A stretch of DNA of 64,000 bases from Allotamlana fucoidanivorans (GCF_006265225.1 NZ_VDCS01000003.1:276152-340151), one strand, 5' to 3'. Shown: positions 43,225-53,003, numbered from the stretch's first letter. The notes: generated from the sequence alone by a model not told the origin. Numbers and translations: made by a program.

Positions 43225-44421
43225 TTATCTTATTTGTCCATTTCCATGAACATACCATTTATTAGTCACTAAATGCTGTAACCCTATTGGTCCACGCTGA
43301 TGCAACTTATCTGTACTAATAGCAAGCTCACCCCCTAAACCTAATTGTCCACCATCTGTAAAACGAGTTGAAGCATTGTGATAAACCGCAGCCGTATCTA
43401 CATTAGCCATAAACAATTCGGCCTCGGTATCATTCTTTGTTATAATGGAAGACGAATGTCCGCCGGAATATTTATTGATTTTAGCGATAGTGTCTTCATT
43501 TGATGCAATTTCACCAATAACAATTTTGTAGTCTAGAAACTCTTCGTACCAGATATCTTCAGAATCAAAAGCTTTAATTTCTTCAAACTTTGACGTTTTG
43601 GCATCTCCTAAAATTTCAACATTAAACTCCTTTAATTTAGCAATCAATGTTTCTATAAACTTATCTTTATCAGGCAAATTGGCATCAATAAGTACTTTGT
43701 CAACAGCGTTACATGCCGATATTTTTGCAGTCTTTCCGTTTACGATAACATTTAAAGCAACATCTAAATCTGCCTCCTTATGTACATAAACAAAATTATT
43801 TCCGCGTCCGCTAATAATAACTGGACAGGTGGCATGTTTTTTCACAAAGGCAATTAAACGTTCCCCTCCACGAGGCACAATTAAATCTACTTTTTGTGTT
43901 GGCTTTTCTAAAAACGCTTGAGTTTCTGTCCTATTAAATTGTAAATACTCCACCCAACTGGTAGCTGCTCCATAGGTCTGCAACGCCTCATGCCATAAGG
44001 CTACAATTTTCAAATTTGAATGTAAAGACTCTTTCCCGCCTTTTAATAAAATCTTGTTTCCAGATTTAAACGCAATGCCTGCAGCTTCAACCGTTACATC
44101 TGGTCGTGATTCATAAATAATCATTACCGTTCCAAAGGATGCTGTTTTATTATAAATCTGCATACCATTTTCATGCTTAAAGCTAAAACGTTCTATCCCA
44201 ACTGGGTCTTCCTGCGAAGCCAAATGAGTTACAGACTTTATCATTTCATCTACTTTTGCATCGTTAACCTTTAAACGATCAAACATAGAAATATCATCCC
44301 CTTTGTAGGCTTCTAAATCTGTTTTATTTATTTCTATTAACGCTTCTCTATCACGCTTTAAAAGTTCTGCCATTTTTAATAAAACAGCATTTCTTATTTC
44401 TATAGATAGTAAAGTATTCAT
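43225..44421 (-). CDS. proA: Glutamate-5-semialdehyde dehydrogenase
   Basis: Reduces glutamyl-5-phosphate to the semialdehyde. The 398-residue aldehyde-dehydrogenase-fold protein shows VMIIYESRPDVT, LKGGKES, the catalytic cysteine region ISACNAVDKVLI and the ending TNKWYVHGNGQIR. The order proA then proB, with no gap, means the two enzymes are translated as a pair. It is 15 bases downstream of argD-like aminotransferase in the same operon. Confidence 0.95.
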   Translation of the reverse strand: MNTLLSIEIRNAVLLKMAELLKRDREALIEINKTDLEAYKGDDISMFDRLKVNDAKVDEMIKSVTHLASQEDPVGIERFSFKHENGMQIYNKTASFGTVMIIYESRPDVTVEAAGIAFKSGNKILLKGGKESLHSNLKIVALWHEALQTYGAATSWVEYLQFNRTETQAFLEKPTQKVDLIVPRGGERLIAFVKKHATCPVIISGRGNNFVYVHKEADLDVALNVIVNGKTAKISACNAVDKVLIDANLPDKDKFIETLIAKLKEFNVEILGDAKTSKFEEIKAFDSEDIWYEEFLDYKIVIGEIASNEDTIAKINKYSGGHSSSIITKNDTEAELFMANVDTAAVYHNASTRFTDGGQLGLGGELAISTDKLHQRGPIGLQHLVTNKWYVHGNGQIR

Positions 44422-44436
44422 TTTGTAGTTTTAATT

Positions 44437-45591
44437 TTAAACCTTAGCCTCAACTATTTCTGAGTTGGCTAAGACGCCTATAAGCGCTTCAAAAAACATA
44501 TTTATATGCTCTTTCCTTACGGTTAAAGGCGGTAATATTCTTAATAATTTTTTATTTGAGGCACCTCCTGTAAAAATATGGTGCTCATAAATTAATTTTT
44601 TTCTGAGGTCGCCCACTTCAAAATCAAATTCAAGCCCTAACATTAAACCTCTTCCTTTTATTTTCTTTATCTGTGGAATGGTTTGAGCTATCTTGATGAA
44701 GTATTCAGACATATTAATCACATTATTCATCAACTGTTTTTCCTCAATCACATTTAGCACAGCTAAGCCTGCTGCACAAGCCAAATGATTTCCACCAAAT
44801 GTGGTACCTAACATGCCAAATTTTGCCTCAATTTCTGGATGAATCAATATCCCGCCAATAGGAAAACCATTTCCCATACCTTTGGCTATTGAAATAATAT
44901 CGGGTGTCACATTATGATGTTGAAAGGCAAAGAATTTACCTGAACGCACGTAACCAGATTGTACCTCATCGGCAATAAACATGGTATTATTGGCTTTACA
45001 AAGGGCATAAACTTGTTCAAAGAAATCTGATGTTCCCTGATCTAAGCCTCCTACACCTTGAATAAACTCAACAATGACTGCACAAACATCTCCTTTTTCA
45101 AGTTCTGCTTTCACGCCTGTAATATCATTCAAGTCTAAAATAGTTACTTCCTGTTGCGCATTTATTGGCGCTATAATATTAGGATTATCCGTTGCGGCCA
45201 CAGCAGCCGAAGTACGCCCATGGAATCCATTTTTAAACGCTACCACACGTGATTTCCCTGTTTTAAAGGATGCTAATTTCAAGGCATTTTCATTTGCTTC
45301 TGCCCCAGAATTACACAAAAACAATTGATAATCTTTACAACCAGATAATTTTTCTAACCTATCAGCTAGTTTAACCTGTAAAGGGTTTTGTATGGCATTA
45401 GAATAAAACCCGAGCTTTGACACTTGATTTGAAACTGCCTCAACATATTTAGGGTGTGCATGACCAATGGAAATCACGGCATGACCCCCGTAAAGATCTA
45501 AATACTCAGCCCCTTGATCATCATAAACGTACACCCCTTTACCAGATACAGGGGTTACATCATATAGTGGATAAACGTTAAATAATGGCAT
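44437..45591 (-). CDS. argD: Acylornithine aminotransferase
   Basis: PLP aminotransferase converting N-acylglutamate semialdehyde to N-acylornithine. The 384-residue class III enzyme shows GGHAVISIGHAHP, LCNSGAEANENALK, FIADEVQSGYVRSG and the PLP-lysine in ISIAKGMGNGFP. Length is standard. The gene lies between proC and proA with one-base and 15-base gaps. An ornithine aminotransferase activity feeding proline would share the same fold, but the arg context favours ArgD. Confidence 0.9.
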   Translation of the reverse strand: MPLFNVYPLYDVTPVSGKGVYVYDDQGAEYLDLYGGHAVISIGHAHPKYVEAVSNQVSKLGFYSNAIQNPLQVKLADRLEKLSGCKDYQLFLCNSGAEANENALKLASFKTGKSRVVAFKNGFHGRTSAAVAATDNPNIIAPINAQQEVTILDLNDITGVKAELEKGDVCAVIVEFIQGVGGLDQGTSDFFEQVYALCKANNTMFIADEVQSGYVRSGKFFAFQHHNVTPDIISIAKGMGNGFPIGGILIHPEIEAKFGMLGTTFGGNHLACAAGLAVLNVIEEKQLMNNVINMSEYFIKIAQTIPQIKKIKGRGLMLGLEFDFEVGDLRKKLIYEHHIFTGGASNKKLLRILPPLTVRKEHINMFFEALIGVLANSEIVEAKV

Positions 45592-45592
45592 A

Positions 45593-46387
45593 TTAATTCT
45601 TTTTAAGTTGATTTATTTTTTCAAACGAGGCATTAATCCCTTTTATTAATGAAGAACTTAATCCTTGATGTTCCATTTCATTAAGGCCTTCAATGGTACA
45701 ACCACTTGGTGTTGTAACACGATCAATTTCTTCTTCGGGATGCTTACCCGACTCTTTCAACAAACTTGCCGCACCATAACAGGTTTGCAAGGCTAACTCA
45801 TGAGCTTCATGTGCTTCAAAACCTAATTGAATAGCCCCTTGAGTGGTTGCTCTTACCAAACGCATCCAAAATGCAATACCACTGGCGCAAATAACCGTAG
45901 CTGCTTGAATTTGTTCTTCAGGAATTACCATGGTAGTACCTAGCTGATTAAAAATATCCTTTGCCAATACTAAACGGTCTTGCGCTACTGTATTAGCTGC
46001 CAGGCACGTCATAGACTTACCTATTGAAATCGCGGTATTTGGCATAACTCTGATAATGTGTTTATCCCCTCCAACTATACCTTCTATTCTTGATATTTCA
46101 ACACCAGCAGCAACAGACATTACGGTATGGCGATCTGTAATAAGATGTGTCACGCTCTCTAGTACGCTATTAATATGCTTAGGTTGAAGTGCAAAAATGA
46201 TCATATCTGACTGCTCAACAGCTAAAAGATTATCATTCGTTACCGTCACATTTTCAAGGGTATTAAACGCATCTACATTGGCCGTATTTTTATCACTCAA
46301 ATACAGCGAGGTATATGATTTATTCCCTATAAGCCCTTTAGCAATCGAGCTTCCTAAATTTCCAGTTCCAATAATGGCTATTCTCAT
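45593..46387 (-). CDS. proC: Pyrroline-5-carboxylate reductase
   Basis: Last step of proline synthesis. The 264-residue Rossmann protein begins RIAIIGTGNLGSSIAKG and contains VSVAAGVEI, VMPNTAISIG and the C-terminal signature TTPSGCTIEGLNEME. It is inserted between argC (10 bases upstream) and argD (one base downstream). Confidence 0.95.
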   Translation of the reverse strand: MRIAIIGTGNLGSSIAKGLIGNKSYTSLYLSDKNTANVDAFNTLENVTVTNDNLLAVEQSDMIIFALQPKHINSVLESVTHLITDRHTVMSVAAGVEISRIEGIVGGDKHIIRVMPNTAISIGKSMTCLAANTVAQDRLVLAKDIFNQLGTTMVIPEEQIQAATVICASGIAFWMRLVRATTQGAIQLGFEAHEAHELALQTCYGAASLLKESGKHPEEEIDRVTTPSGCTIEGLNEMEHQGLSSSLIKGINASFEKINQLKKN

Positions 46388-46397
46388 GGTTTTCTTT

Positions 46398-47375
46398 TTA
46401 AAAATATGTAGCTTTTAAATGTAGCCCTGTTGTTTCCTCAAAACCAAACATTAAATTCATGTTCTGAACAGCTTGTCCTGAAGCCCCTTTCAGTAAATTA
46501 TCTATAATGCTTGTTATCAATAATTTACCTTCATGTTTATGTAAATGAATCAAACATTTATTGGTATTAACCACTTGCTTTAAGTGCAAAAAATTATCTG
46601 AAACAAAAGTAAACGCACTATTTTTGTAGTAGGCGTTATAAAGCGCTTTAGCATCTTCTAAAGCACCTTCAAAATCGGTATAAATTGTAGCAAAAATACC
46701 TCTTGAAAAGTTTCCTCTATTTGGCATAAAAAGGATTTCAGAAGAAAACGTGTGTTGCAATTGTTTTACTGACTGATTAATTTCTCCTAAGTGCTGATGG
46801 GTAAACGGTTTATAATACGAAAAGTTGTTATCTCTCCAGGTATAATGTGTGGTTGCTGACAAGGACGTACCAGCTCCAGTAGCTCCTGTAACCGCATTAA
46901 TATGCACATCATTATTTAACAATTCGGCTTTAGCTAACGGAAGCAAGCCTAGTTGAATGGCTGTTGCAAAACAACCTGGATTTGCAATAAAATTGGCAGA
47001 TATTATCTCTTCCTTTTGTAATTCTGGCAGTCCATAAACAAAATCCTTACCGTTAAAAACTCTATCTTTTTCAAGTCTGAAATCATTACCTAGATCTATA
47101 ATTTTAGTGTTTCCAGAAAAGACATTTGATTCTAAAAACTTAACTGAATTACCATGACCTAAACACAAAAACAAGACATCAACTTTAGGGTTTATGGTAT
47201 CTGTAAAAGTTTTATCAAAAGACCCCACCAGATCTTGATGCACTTTACTAATTTGATTTCCTGCATTACTTGTACTAAAAACAAAATCGATCTCAGTTTC
47301 TGGATGATGAATTAATAGTCTAATAAGTTCTCCTGCGGTATACCCTGCACCCCCTACTATGCCTACTTTAATCAT
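46398..47375 (-). CDS. argC: N-acetyl-gamma-glutamyl-phosphate reductase
   Basis: Reduces N-acylglutamyl phosphate to the semialdehyde. The 325-residue protein has IVGGAGYTAGELIRLL at the N-terminus, the catalytic-cysteine segment FIANPGCFATAIQ and GTSLSATTHY. It overlaps the argG stop by eight bases. The active-site pattern is consistent with either acetyl or succinyl substrates. Confidence 0.95.
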   Translation of the reverse strand: MIKVGIVGGAGYTAGELIRLLIHHPETEIDFVFSTSNAGNQISKVHQDLVGSFDKTFTDTINPKVDVLFLCLGHGNSVKFLESNVFSGNTKIIDLGNDFRLEKDRVFNGKDFVYGLPELQKEEIISANFIANPGCFATAIQLGLLPLAKAELLNNDVHINAVTGATGAGTSLSATTHYTWRDNNFSYYKPFTHQHLGEINQSVKQLQHTFSSEILFMPNRGNFSRGIFATIYTDFEGALEDAKALYNAYYKNSAFTFVSDNFLHLKQVVNTNKCLIHLHKHEGKLLITSIIDNLLKGASGQAVQNMNLMFGFEETTGLHLKATYF

Positions 47376-48555
47376 CTTGTTTTGAATTTACTTGTTGATA
47401 TATCTTATTCTGATTCCCCAAAATCTTTATAAAGCCTTTGGCGTCATCAGCTGTCCAAGCTTTATTCTCTTCACCATAACTTCCAAACTTAGCACTCATT
47501 AAATCATGTTTAGAAGAAATACCGTCTAAATTGAAATGGTAAGGTTTTAAGGTAACAAACACATCTCCTGTAACCTTGTCTTGGCTATTCTGTAAAAAAG
47601 CCTCAATATCACGCATAACAGGATCTAAATATTGTCCCTCATGCAAGTGCATACCGTAAAAACTAGATAAATATTCTTTATGCTGCAACTGCCATTTGGT
47701 TAAGGTATGCTTTTCTAATAAGTGATGCGCTTTGATGGTAATGAGAGCTGCTGGGGCTTCAAAACCAACACGGCCTTTTATACCAACTATAGTATCACCC
47801 ACATGAATATCTCTACCAATAGCATAAGCTGACGCTAAGTTATTCAACACTTCTATATTAATTTCAGGCTCATTTTCAACGCCATTAACAGCAACTAGCT
47901 CACCTTTTATGAAGGTAAGTTTTACTTTTTCTTCTTCGGCATGCTTCAATTGCGATGGATAAGCTTCATCTGGCAATGCTTTTTCAGAGGTTAAGGTCTC
48001 TGCGCCGCCAACACTAGTACCCCACAACCCTTTATTAATGGAATACTTAGCCTTTTCCCAAGACATATCAATACCATTGGCCTTTAAATAATCAATTTCT
48101 TCTTGTCTGGTTAGCTTTTGATCTCTAATTGGAGTTATGATTTTAATTTGAGGCGCTAAGGTTTGAAAAATCATATCAAATCTCACCTGATCATTTCCTG
48201 CGCCTGTACTACCATGAGCGATATACTCAGCTCCAATACTTTTAGCATACTCAACAATTTCAATAGCTTGAACAATGCGTTCCGCACTTACAGATAAGGG
48301 ATATGAATTATTCTTTAATACATTTCCAAAAATTAAATACTTTACTACTTTTTGATAAAATGTAGAAACGGCATCAATATTTTTATAAGTAGACACCCCC
48401 ATTTTATAGGCGTTACTCTCAATGTGATTGATTTCATCTTGGGAAAATCCTCCTGTATTAACGCTCACAGCATGCACATCATATTCTTTTGATAAACTTA
48501 CGGCACAGTATGAGGTATCTAATCCTCCGCTATATGCTATAACTAATTTTTTCAT
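47368..48555 (-). CDS. argG: Argininosuccinate synthase
   Basis: ATP-dependent joining of citrulline and aspartate. The 395-residue N-type PP-loop protein has YSGGLDTSYCAV at residue 8, AHGSTGAGNDQVRFD and the SVGGAETLTSE region. It is the second gene of the arginine/proline operon, overlapping the GNAT gene by four bases, so translation is coupled. Confidence 0.95.
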   Translation of the reverse strand: MKKLVIAYSGGLDTSYCAVSLSKEYDVHAVSVNTGGFSQDEINHIESNAYKMGVSTYKNIDAVSTFYQKVVKYLIFGNVLKNNSYPLSVSAERIVQAIEIVEYAKSIGAEYIAHGSTGAGNDQVRFDMIFQTLAPQIKIITPIRDQKLTRQEEIDYLKANGIDMSWEKAKYSINKGLWGTSVGGAETLTSEKALPDEAYPSQLKHAEEEKVKLTFIKGELVAVNGVENEPEINIEVLNNLASAYAIGRDIHVGDTIVGIKGRVGFEAPAALITIKAHHLLEKHTLTKWQLQHKEYLSSFYGMHLHEGQYLDPVMRDIEAFLQNSQDKVTGDVFVTLKPYHFNLDGISSKHDLMSAKFGSYGEENKAWTADDAKGFIKILGNQNKIYQQVNSKQDD

Positions 48556-49175
48556 TTGTCTGCTTTTTTATCTTTCTTTAGAAATAAGGCTTCTTTTATT
48601 CTTTTTAATCTTTCAACCACCTTTCTCTTAATAGGTTTTACTTCTTGTTTTTTGGCTTTTGAGTCATACAACATTCCTGTACACAAACACATTTTTCTAT
48701 TGGTTCGTGTTAAAACATCATAATTTTTGCACGTTTGACATCCGTCCCAAAAGGTAGGATCGTCCGTTAACTCAGAAAAAGGCACGGGCTTATACCCCAA
48801 ATCGCTATTCATTTTCATCACAGCAGGTCCTGTGGTAATACTAAAAATTTTAGCGTCTGGAAATTTATTTTTAGAGTGTTCAAACACTTTAAGTTTTATT
48901 TCTTTAGCTAGTCCTCTCCCTCTAAAATCTGGATGCACAATGAGCCCTGAATTGGCAACAAATTTACCATGCCCCCATTTTTCAATGTAACAAAAACCAG
49001 CAAACTTACCATCCTCAATAGCAATAACAGCATTACCATTCTCCATTTTGGTGGCTATATATTCAGGCGTACGTCTAGCAATACCTGTACCTCGTACAGC
49101 TGCTGACTCTGCTATGGTTTCGCAAATAATTTCTGCGTATTTTATATGTGATTTATCGGCTATTACAACCTTCAT
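48552..49175 (-). CDS. GNAT acyltransferase heading the arginine operon (candidate N-acylglutamate synthase)
   Basis: 207-residue GNAT protein. The acyl-CoA site VHPDFRGRGLAKEI lies at about residue 84; the unusual C-terminal part has Cys146-x2-Cys149-x13-Cys163-x-Cys165, a possible zinc or Fe-S site, and a basic tail. No argA or argJ is in the window, and this gene opens the operon and overlaps argG by four bases, so it is the best candidate for the N-acylglutamate synthase. I recall genetic evidence for such a GNAT in Bacteroides, which I cannot check here. Confidence 0.7.
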   Translation of the reverse strand: MKVVIADKSHIKYAEIICETIAESAAVRGTGIARRTPEYIATKMENGNAVIAIEDGKFAGFCYIEKWGHGKFVANSGLIVHPDFRGRGLAKEIKLKVFEHSKNKFPDAKIFSITTGPAVMKMNSDLGYKPVPFSELTDDPTFWDGCQTCKNYDVLTRTNRKMCLCTGMLYDSKAKKQEVKPIKRKVVERLKRIKEALFLKKDKKADK

Positions 49176-49741
49176 TTCCTTCTTTTGTATTGAATGTCAA
49201 TTAATATTCTTTTCTTAACTGCTGAACTGGACTCACCTAATTCAATAAAAATTACACATACCCTTACGGGCGACGAGGAAATCTTCGACGCATCATATCT
49301 CGGTTAATTATGAAATTAACGTTATTTTTAAATATTATGAAAAAGAAATTGGACAATTTGAAAAAAATTAAAATGACGTTTTTAAGGTTATTCGACTAAT
49401 TTAAGGCAAATTAGAAGCGGCGGCGATTGCGCACGGGCAAACCGGGTGTAGTACAACGTATTTTATTTTTTAAATTTTTCATGCCTCAAAATTAAGACTT
49501 TATTTTATAAACGCCTAAAATCAATAGCGTTTTTAGAAATATTTGTGTAAATCTCGATTTTTTTAAGATTTTATTTTAATATTTCGAAAAATACTTTGAT
49601 TTCACAAAAAAAACGCACGCCTTTATAGCCTACATCTTTTACTCTAAGCATCCCAAACTAAAATTTTCAGATTATTTATCTTTTACAAGCGCTATAAAAG
49701 AGAGTCAGTCACAATTCAGCAACGCTAAAAAAAAGAATACT
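49176..49741. other. Gene-free region between the arg operon and the keto-sugar operon
   Basis: 566 bases without a credible reading frame on either strand. It contains two unusually G/C-rich patches (about 49260-49300 and 49412-49455) in an otherwise very AT-rich stretch, a perfect inverted repeat (49303-49320) and a weak stem AAACGC/GCGTTT (49509-49532). The arg operon promoter must lie here, but I cannot identify a TAnnTTTG box. The G/C patches may be the remains of a repeat or a structured RNA; I recognise neither. Confidence 0.55.
49303..49320. promoter_or_regulatory. Inverted repeat upstream of the arginine/proline operon
   Basis: GTTAATT-ATGA-AATTAAC is a perfect palindrome with 7-base arms, 128 bases upstream of the first gene. 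It may be the operator for the arg operon. It does not match the ArgR box closely. Confidence 0.4.
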
Positions 49742-51115
49742 TTAATTTAAATTATCACCATAAGCCCAGCCATCTCTTACTGGCTCCTTTAAGAAGACAT
49801 CGAGTTCTGGCTTATTGGTCACTTTTAAATTTTCAGCATCAAACTTTATTACACCACCAAAACGCTGCGCCATAACGCCTACCAAGGCCATTTCTGTTAA
49901 ATTGGCCGCATAATCAAAATTGGATCCCGGCAACGTATTATCTTTTATGGCATCAAGCCATTCTTTATGAGGTTGATTATTACCTACCCTTGGTATTGTT
50001 TTACTGGGTGCATCCTTTAAAAATGCCGCCCATTCATCCTCCGACACTAATAGTTTTGGTTTTTCAGGCCTTGCCCCTGTTATTAGCGTTCTCTTACTTC
50101 CTATCATGAGCATACCTCCTTTAGGGTTTAACTCTTGAATTCCCCATTCTGGTTTGATTTTAATATTTGGCTTTTTATAACCTTCATGCCAAGTAAGCTT
50201 AACCGCTGGTTTATTATCTCGTTTTTTAAAATCAAACACAACTGTAGACCTGTCTGGCATAAAACCTTCATGATTAAAACTGCCTTTTGGAACTTCAGCC
50301 TTAACCTTATGTGGTGACCCTAAATTTAATGCCCAAAATGGCGCATCTAAAGTATGGCATGCCCAATCGCCCAATTGCCCCAAACCAAAATCATAAAAAC
50401 CACGCCACGATTTTGGCGCATAAGCAGAATTAAACGGACGCTTTTTTGCGGGGCCTAACCAAAGATCCCAATCTAAATAATCAGGAATTGCATCTTCTTC
50501 AGGTGGAAATTGACCTGGCTTGGTAAAATAATACCCAGGCTCAAACCTATTAACACCACGCCATGCATGTACTTCTTTCACTTCCCCTAATACATCTGCA
50601 TCATACCACTCTTTTATTAATCTTATCCCTTCAGTAGTATGCCCTTGATTCCCCATTTGAGAGACTACGCCATAATACTTTGCTGCCTTTTTCAGTGTTC
50701 TTAATTGCCATATATTATGCGCTAATGGCTTTTCTACATAAACATGTTTTCCCAACTCCATAGCCGCCATAGTTGCTGCAAAATGTGTATGATCTGGGGT
50801 TGAAATAACCACCGCATCAATCTCGCTATTCATGTTATCGAACATCTGCCTAAAATCCTTAAAAGTCTTTGCTTTCGGATAATTTAACGCTGCTTGCTCT
50901 AAAAACCGTCGATCTACATCACATAAGGCGACAATATTATTGCTTTCAGAAACCATTTTTAAATTGTATCCTCCCCTATTTCCTACACCAATAACCGCTA
51001 TATTTAATTTGTTATTTGGCGAAACACTGAGTAAACTAGGAAGCACAGCAAAACCTGCGGAAGCTATTGCTGTTTTTTTAACAAATAATCGTCTTGAAAT
51101 GATTGATTTAGTCAT
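49742..51115 (-). CDS. Gfo/Idh/MocA oxidoreductase with twin-arginine-type signal
   Basis: 457 residues. The start SRRLFVKKTAIASAG is a Tat-like signal, followed by an NAD(P)-binding Rossmann domain (IAVIGVGNRGGYN near residue 40, STPDHTHFA, EKPLAHN) and the C-terminal substrate domain. It would oxidise or reduce a sugar or keto sugar, probably outside the cytoplasm with a tightly bound cofactor. It is the last gene of the six-gene minus-strand operon, 12 bases after DUF1080. Bacteroidota relatives act on glycosides at C3. Confidence 0.85.
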   Translation of the reverse strand: MTKSIISRRLFVKKTAIASAGFAVLPSLLSVSPNNKLNIAVIGVGNRGGYNLKMVSESNNIVALCDVDRRFLEQAALNYPKAKTFKDFRQMFDNMNSEIDAVVISTPDHTHFAATMAAMELGKHVYVEKPLAHNIWQLRTLKKAAKYYGVVSQMGNQGHTTEGIRLIKEWYDADVLGEVKEVHAWRGVNRFEPGYYFTKPGQFPPEEDAIPDYLDWDLWLGPAKKRPFNSAYAPKSWRGFYDFGLGQLGDWACHTLDAPFWALNLGSPHKVKAEVPKGSFNHEGFMPDRSTVVFDFKKRDNKPAVKLTWHEGYKKPNIKIKPEWGIQELNPKGGMLMIGSKRTLITGARPEKPKLLVSEDEWAAFLKDAPSKTIPRVGNNQPHKEWLDAIKDNTLPGSNFDYAANLTEMALVGVMAQRFGGVIKFDAENLKVTNKPELDVFLKEPVRDGWAYGDNLN

Positions 51116-51127
51116 GTTTAAATTCTA

Positions 51128-51925
51128 TTAGTTTAGTTCTCTAAGCCAAATATTTCTGTAACTCACACGACTATTATCGCCGTGATCTTGCAATTTTAAA
51201 GGCGCCTTACCATGAGCCTTATTTTTAGGCCAACCTCTATATTCTGTAGTGCCTTTTATTTCAAAATGGTCTTGAATCAAAACACCATTATGCAATACCG
51301 TGATTGTGGCAGATTTCATTTTTTCACCGTCCTTATTAAATTCAGGTGCATGATAAATAATATCATAACTATTCCACGCTCCCGAAGGCACCGAAGCTAC
51401 TACTAATGGTGCCGATTGCTTGTAAATAGCCCCCACTAATCCGTTAACATAGGTTTCGTTATCATTATTATCCAATACTTGAACCTCATACCTTCCCTGA
51501 AGAAAGACGCCACTATTTCCTCTATGCTGTCCTTTTCCCTGAATATCTTTGGGCGACTTCCACTCAATATGCAATTGCACAGAACCAAAACTTTGTTTGG
51601 TTTGAATATCACCTGACTTATCCTTTACAGTCATACTTCCATCGTTATTTAACTGCCATTCAACAGGTCTATTGTCTTTTGAATGTTCCCAATGATTAAA
51701 ATCTGTTCCGTCAAATAACACAATAGCATCACCAGGTACATCACCGTGAGCTTTTGGATTTACTTTAGGTGGAACCGGAGCATAAAATTCGGTTACTTTT
51801 GGGTTAGTAGGTTCCTTTATCTTCTGAAAAGTTCCTGTCTCAATAGCCTTTTGAATAGCTTGTTTTTCCTGACAACCCACACCTAACGTAATAAACAACA
51901 AAAACACAACCAATAAATGTTTCAT
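51128..51925 (-). CDS. DUF1080 (3-keto-glycoside hydrolase-type) lipoprotein
   Basis: 265-residue lipoprotein (lipobox LGVGC, cysteine 18). It is one concanavalin-like DUF1080 domain with VLFDGTDFNHWEH at about 75, GNSGVFLQGRYEVQVLD near 140, and the ending DNSRVSYRNIWLREL. DUF1080 enzymes have been shown to cleave 3-keto-glycosides. Here it sits between a Gfo/Idh oxidoreductase and a TIM-barrel isomerase with gaps of 12 and 14 bases. A second member is at 62251. Confidence 0.82.
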   Translation of the reverse strand: MKHLLVVFLLFITLGVGCQEKQAIQKAIETGTFQKIKEPTNPKVTEFYAPVPPKVNPKAHGDVPGDAIVLFDGTDFNHWEHSKDNRPVEWQLNNDGSMTVKDKSGDIQTKQSFGSVQLHIEWKSPKDIQGKGQHRGNSGVFLQGRYEVQVLDNNDNETYVNGLVGAIYKQSAPLVVASVPSGAWNSYDIIYHAPEFNKDGEKMKSATITVLHNGVLIQDHFEIKGTTEYRGWPKNKAHGKAPLKLQDHGDNSRVSYRNIWLRELN

Positions 51926-51939
51926 AAATAACTATTAGA

Positions 51940-52992
51940 TTATATCCCTAAAATAGTTTTTAATTGTGCTACATCTGTTTCGCCTCCAGCAAAATCATCA
52001 AAACTACGCTCAGCTGCTTCAATAATATGTTTTTGAATAAAAGACGCTCCCTCTCTTGCGCCTTGCTCAGAAGATTTTATACAACACTCCCATTCCATAA
52101 CCGCCCATAAATCTAAACCATACTTGGTTAGCTTTGAAAAAATACCACTGAAATCAACCTGACCATCTCCTAAAGATCTAAATCGCCCAGCACGATCTGC
52201 CCAAGCGCTATATCCGCCATAAACACCTTGTTTTCCTGTTGCATTAAACTCTGCATCTTTAACATGAAAGGCCTTTATACGTTCGTGATAATAGTCTATA
52301 AATGTCAAATAATCCAGCTGCTGCAAGACAAAATGACTAGGATCATACAAAATATTGGCACGTTTATGATGCCCCGTAGCCTCTAAAAAACGTTCATAAG
52401 AAACCCCGTCATGTAAATCTTCTCCTGGATGTAACTCATAACACACATCAACACCATGTTCATCAAAATGATTCAATATAGGCAACCACCGTTTGGCTAA
52501 TTCCGCAAAACCAAGTTCTACCAATCCATTGGGGCGTTGCGGCCACGGATATATAGTATGCCACAATAAAGCGCCTGAAAAGGAAGCATGCGATTTTAAA
52601 CCTAACCTACCACTTGCTGTACCTGACTTCTTTACAAAATCTATAGCCCATTCTGTTCTTGCTTTAGGGTTGCCACGAACCTGCTCTGGAGCAAACCCGT
52701 CAAACATTGTATCATAGGCAGGATTTACGGCCACTAATTGACCTTGTAAGTGAGTAGACAGTTCTGTAATCTCTAAACCAAAACCATTGACTTTACCTTT
52801 TAATTCATCACAATAGGTCTGACTTTCAGCGGCCCTTTCAATATCAATTAAATGAGACTCCCATGTTGGTATTTGAATCCCTTTATACCCTAAATCCGAG
52901 GCCCATTTACACATCCCTTCCAAGCTATTAAATGGCGCTTCATTACTAGCAAACTGTGCCAAAAAAACAGCAGGTCCTTTTATTGTTTTCAT
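51940..52992 (-). CDS. TIM-barrel sugar isomerase/epimerase
   Basis: 350 residues, no signal peptide, so cytoplasmic. The AP-endonuclease-2-like barrel shows metal-binding segments YELHPGEDLHDG, YDPSHFVLQ, FHVKDAEFN and AVMEWECCIK. Relatives in keto-sugar gene clusters isomerise or epimerise keto sugars (YcjR-like). It lies 11 bases after the second Gfo/Idh gene of the operon. Confidence 0.85.
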   Translation of the reverse strand: MKTIKGPAVFLAQFASNEAPFNSLEGMCKWASDLGYKGIQIPTWESHLIDIERAAESQTYCDELKGKVNGFGLEITELSTHLQGQLVAVNPAYDTMFDGFAPEQVRGNPKARTEWAIDFVKKSGTASGRLGLKSHASFSGALLWHTIYPWPQRPNGLVELGFAELAKRWLPILNHFDEHGVDVCYELHPGEDLHDGVSYERFLEATGHHKRANILYDPSHFVLQQLDYLTFIDYYHERIKAFHVKDAEFNATGKQGVYGGYSAWADRAGRFRSLGDGQVDFSGIFSKLTKYGLDLWAVMEWECCIKSSEQGAREGASFIQKHIIEAAERSFDDFAGGETDVAQLKTILGI

Positions 52993-53003
52993 GTTTTAAT
53001 ATA

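Noticed and set aside
43223..43258. Longer N-terminus of proB from the ATG at 43258
   Set aside because: The twelve extra residues have no family support and overlap proA; the ATG at 43222 gives the canonical start.
49509..49532. Stem AAACGC/GCGTTT as a plus-strand terminator
   Set aside because: There is no plus-strand gene ahead of it and the 6-base stem has a 12-base loop.
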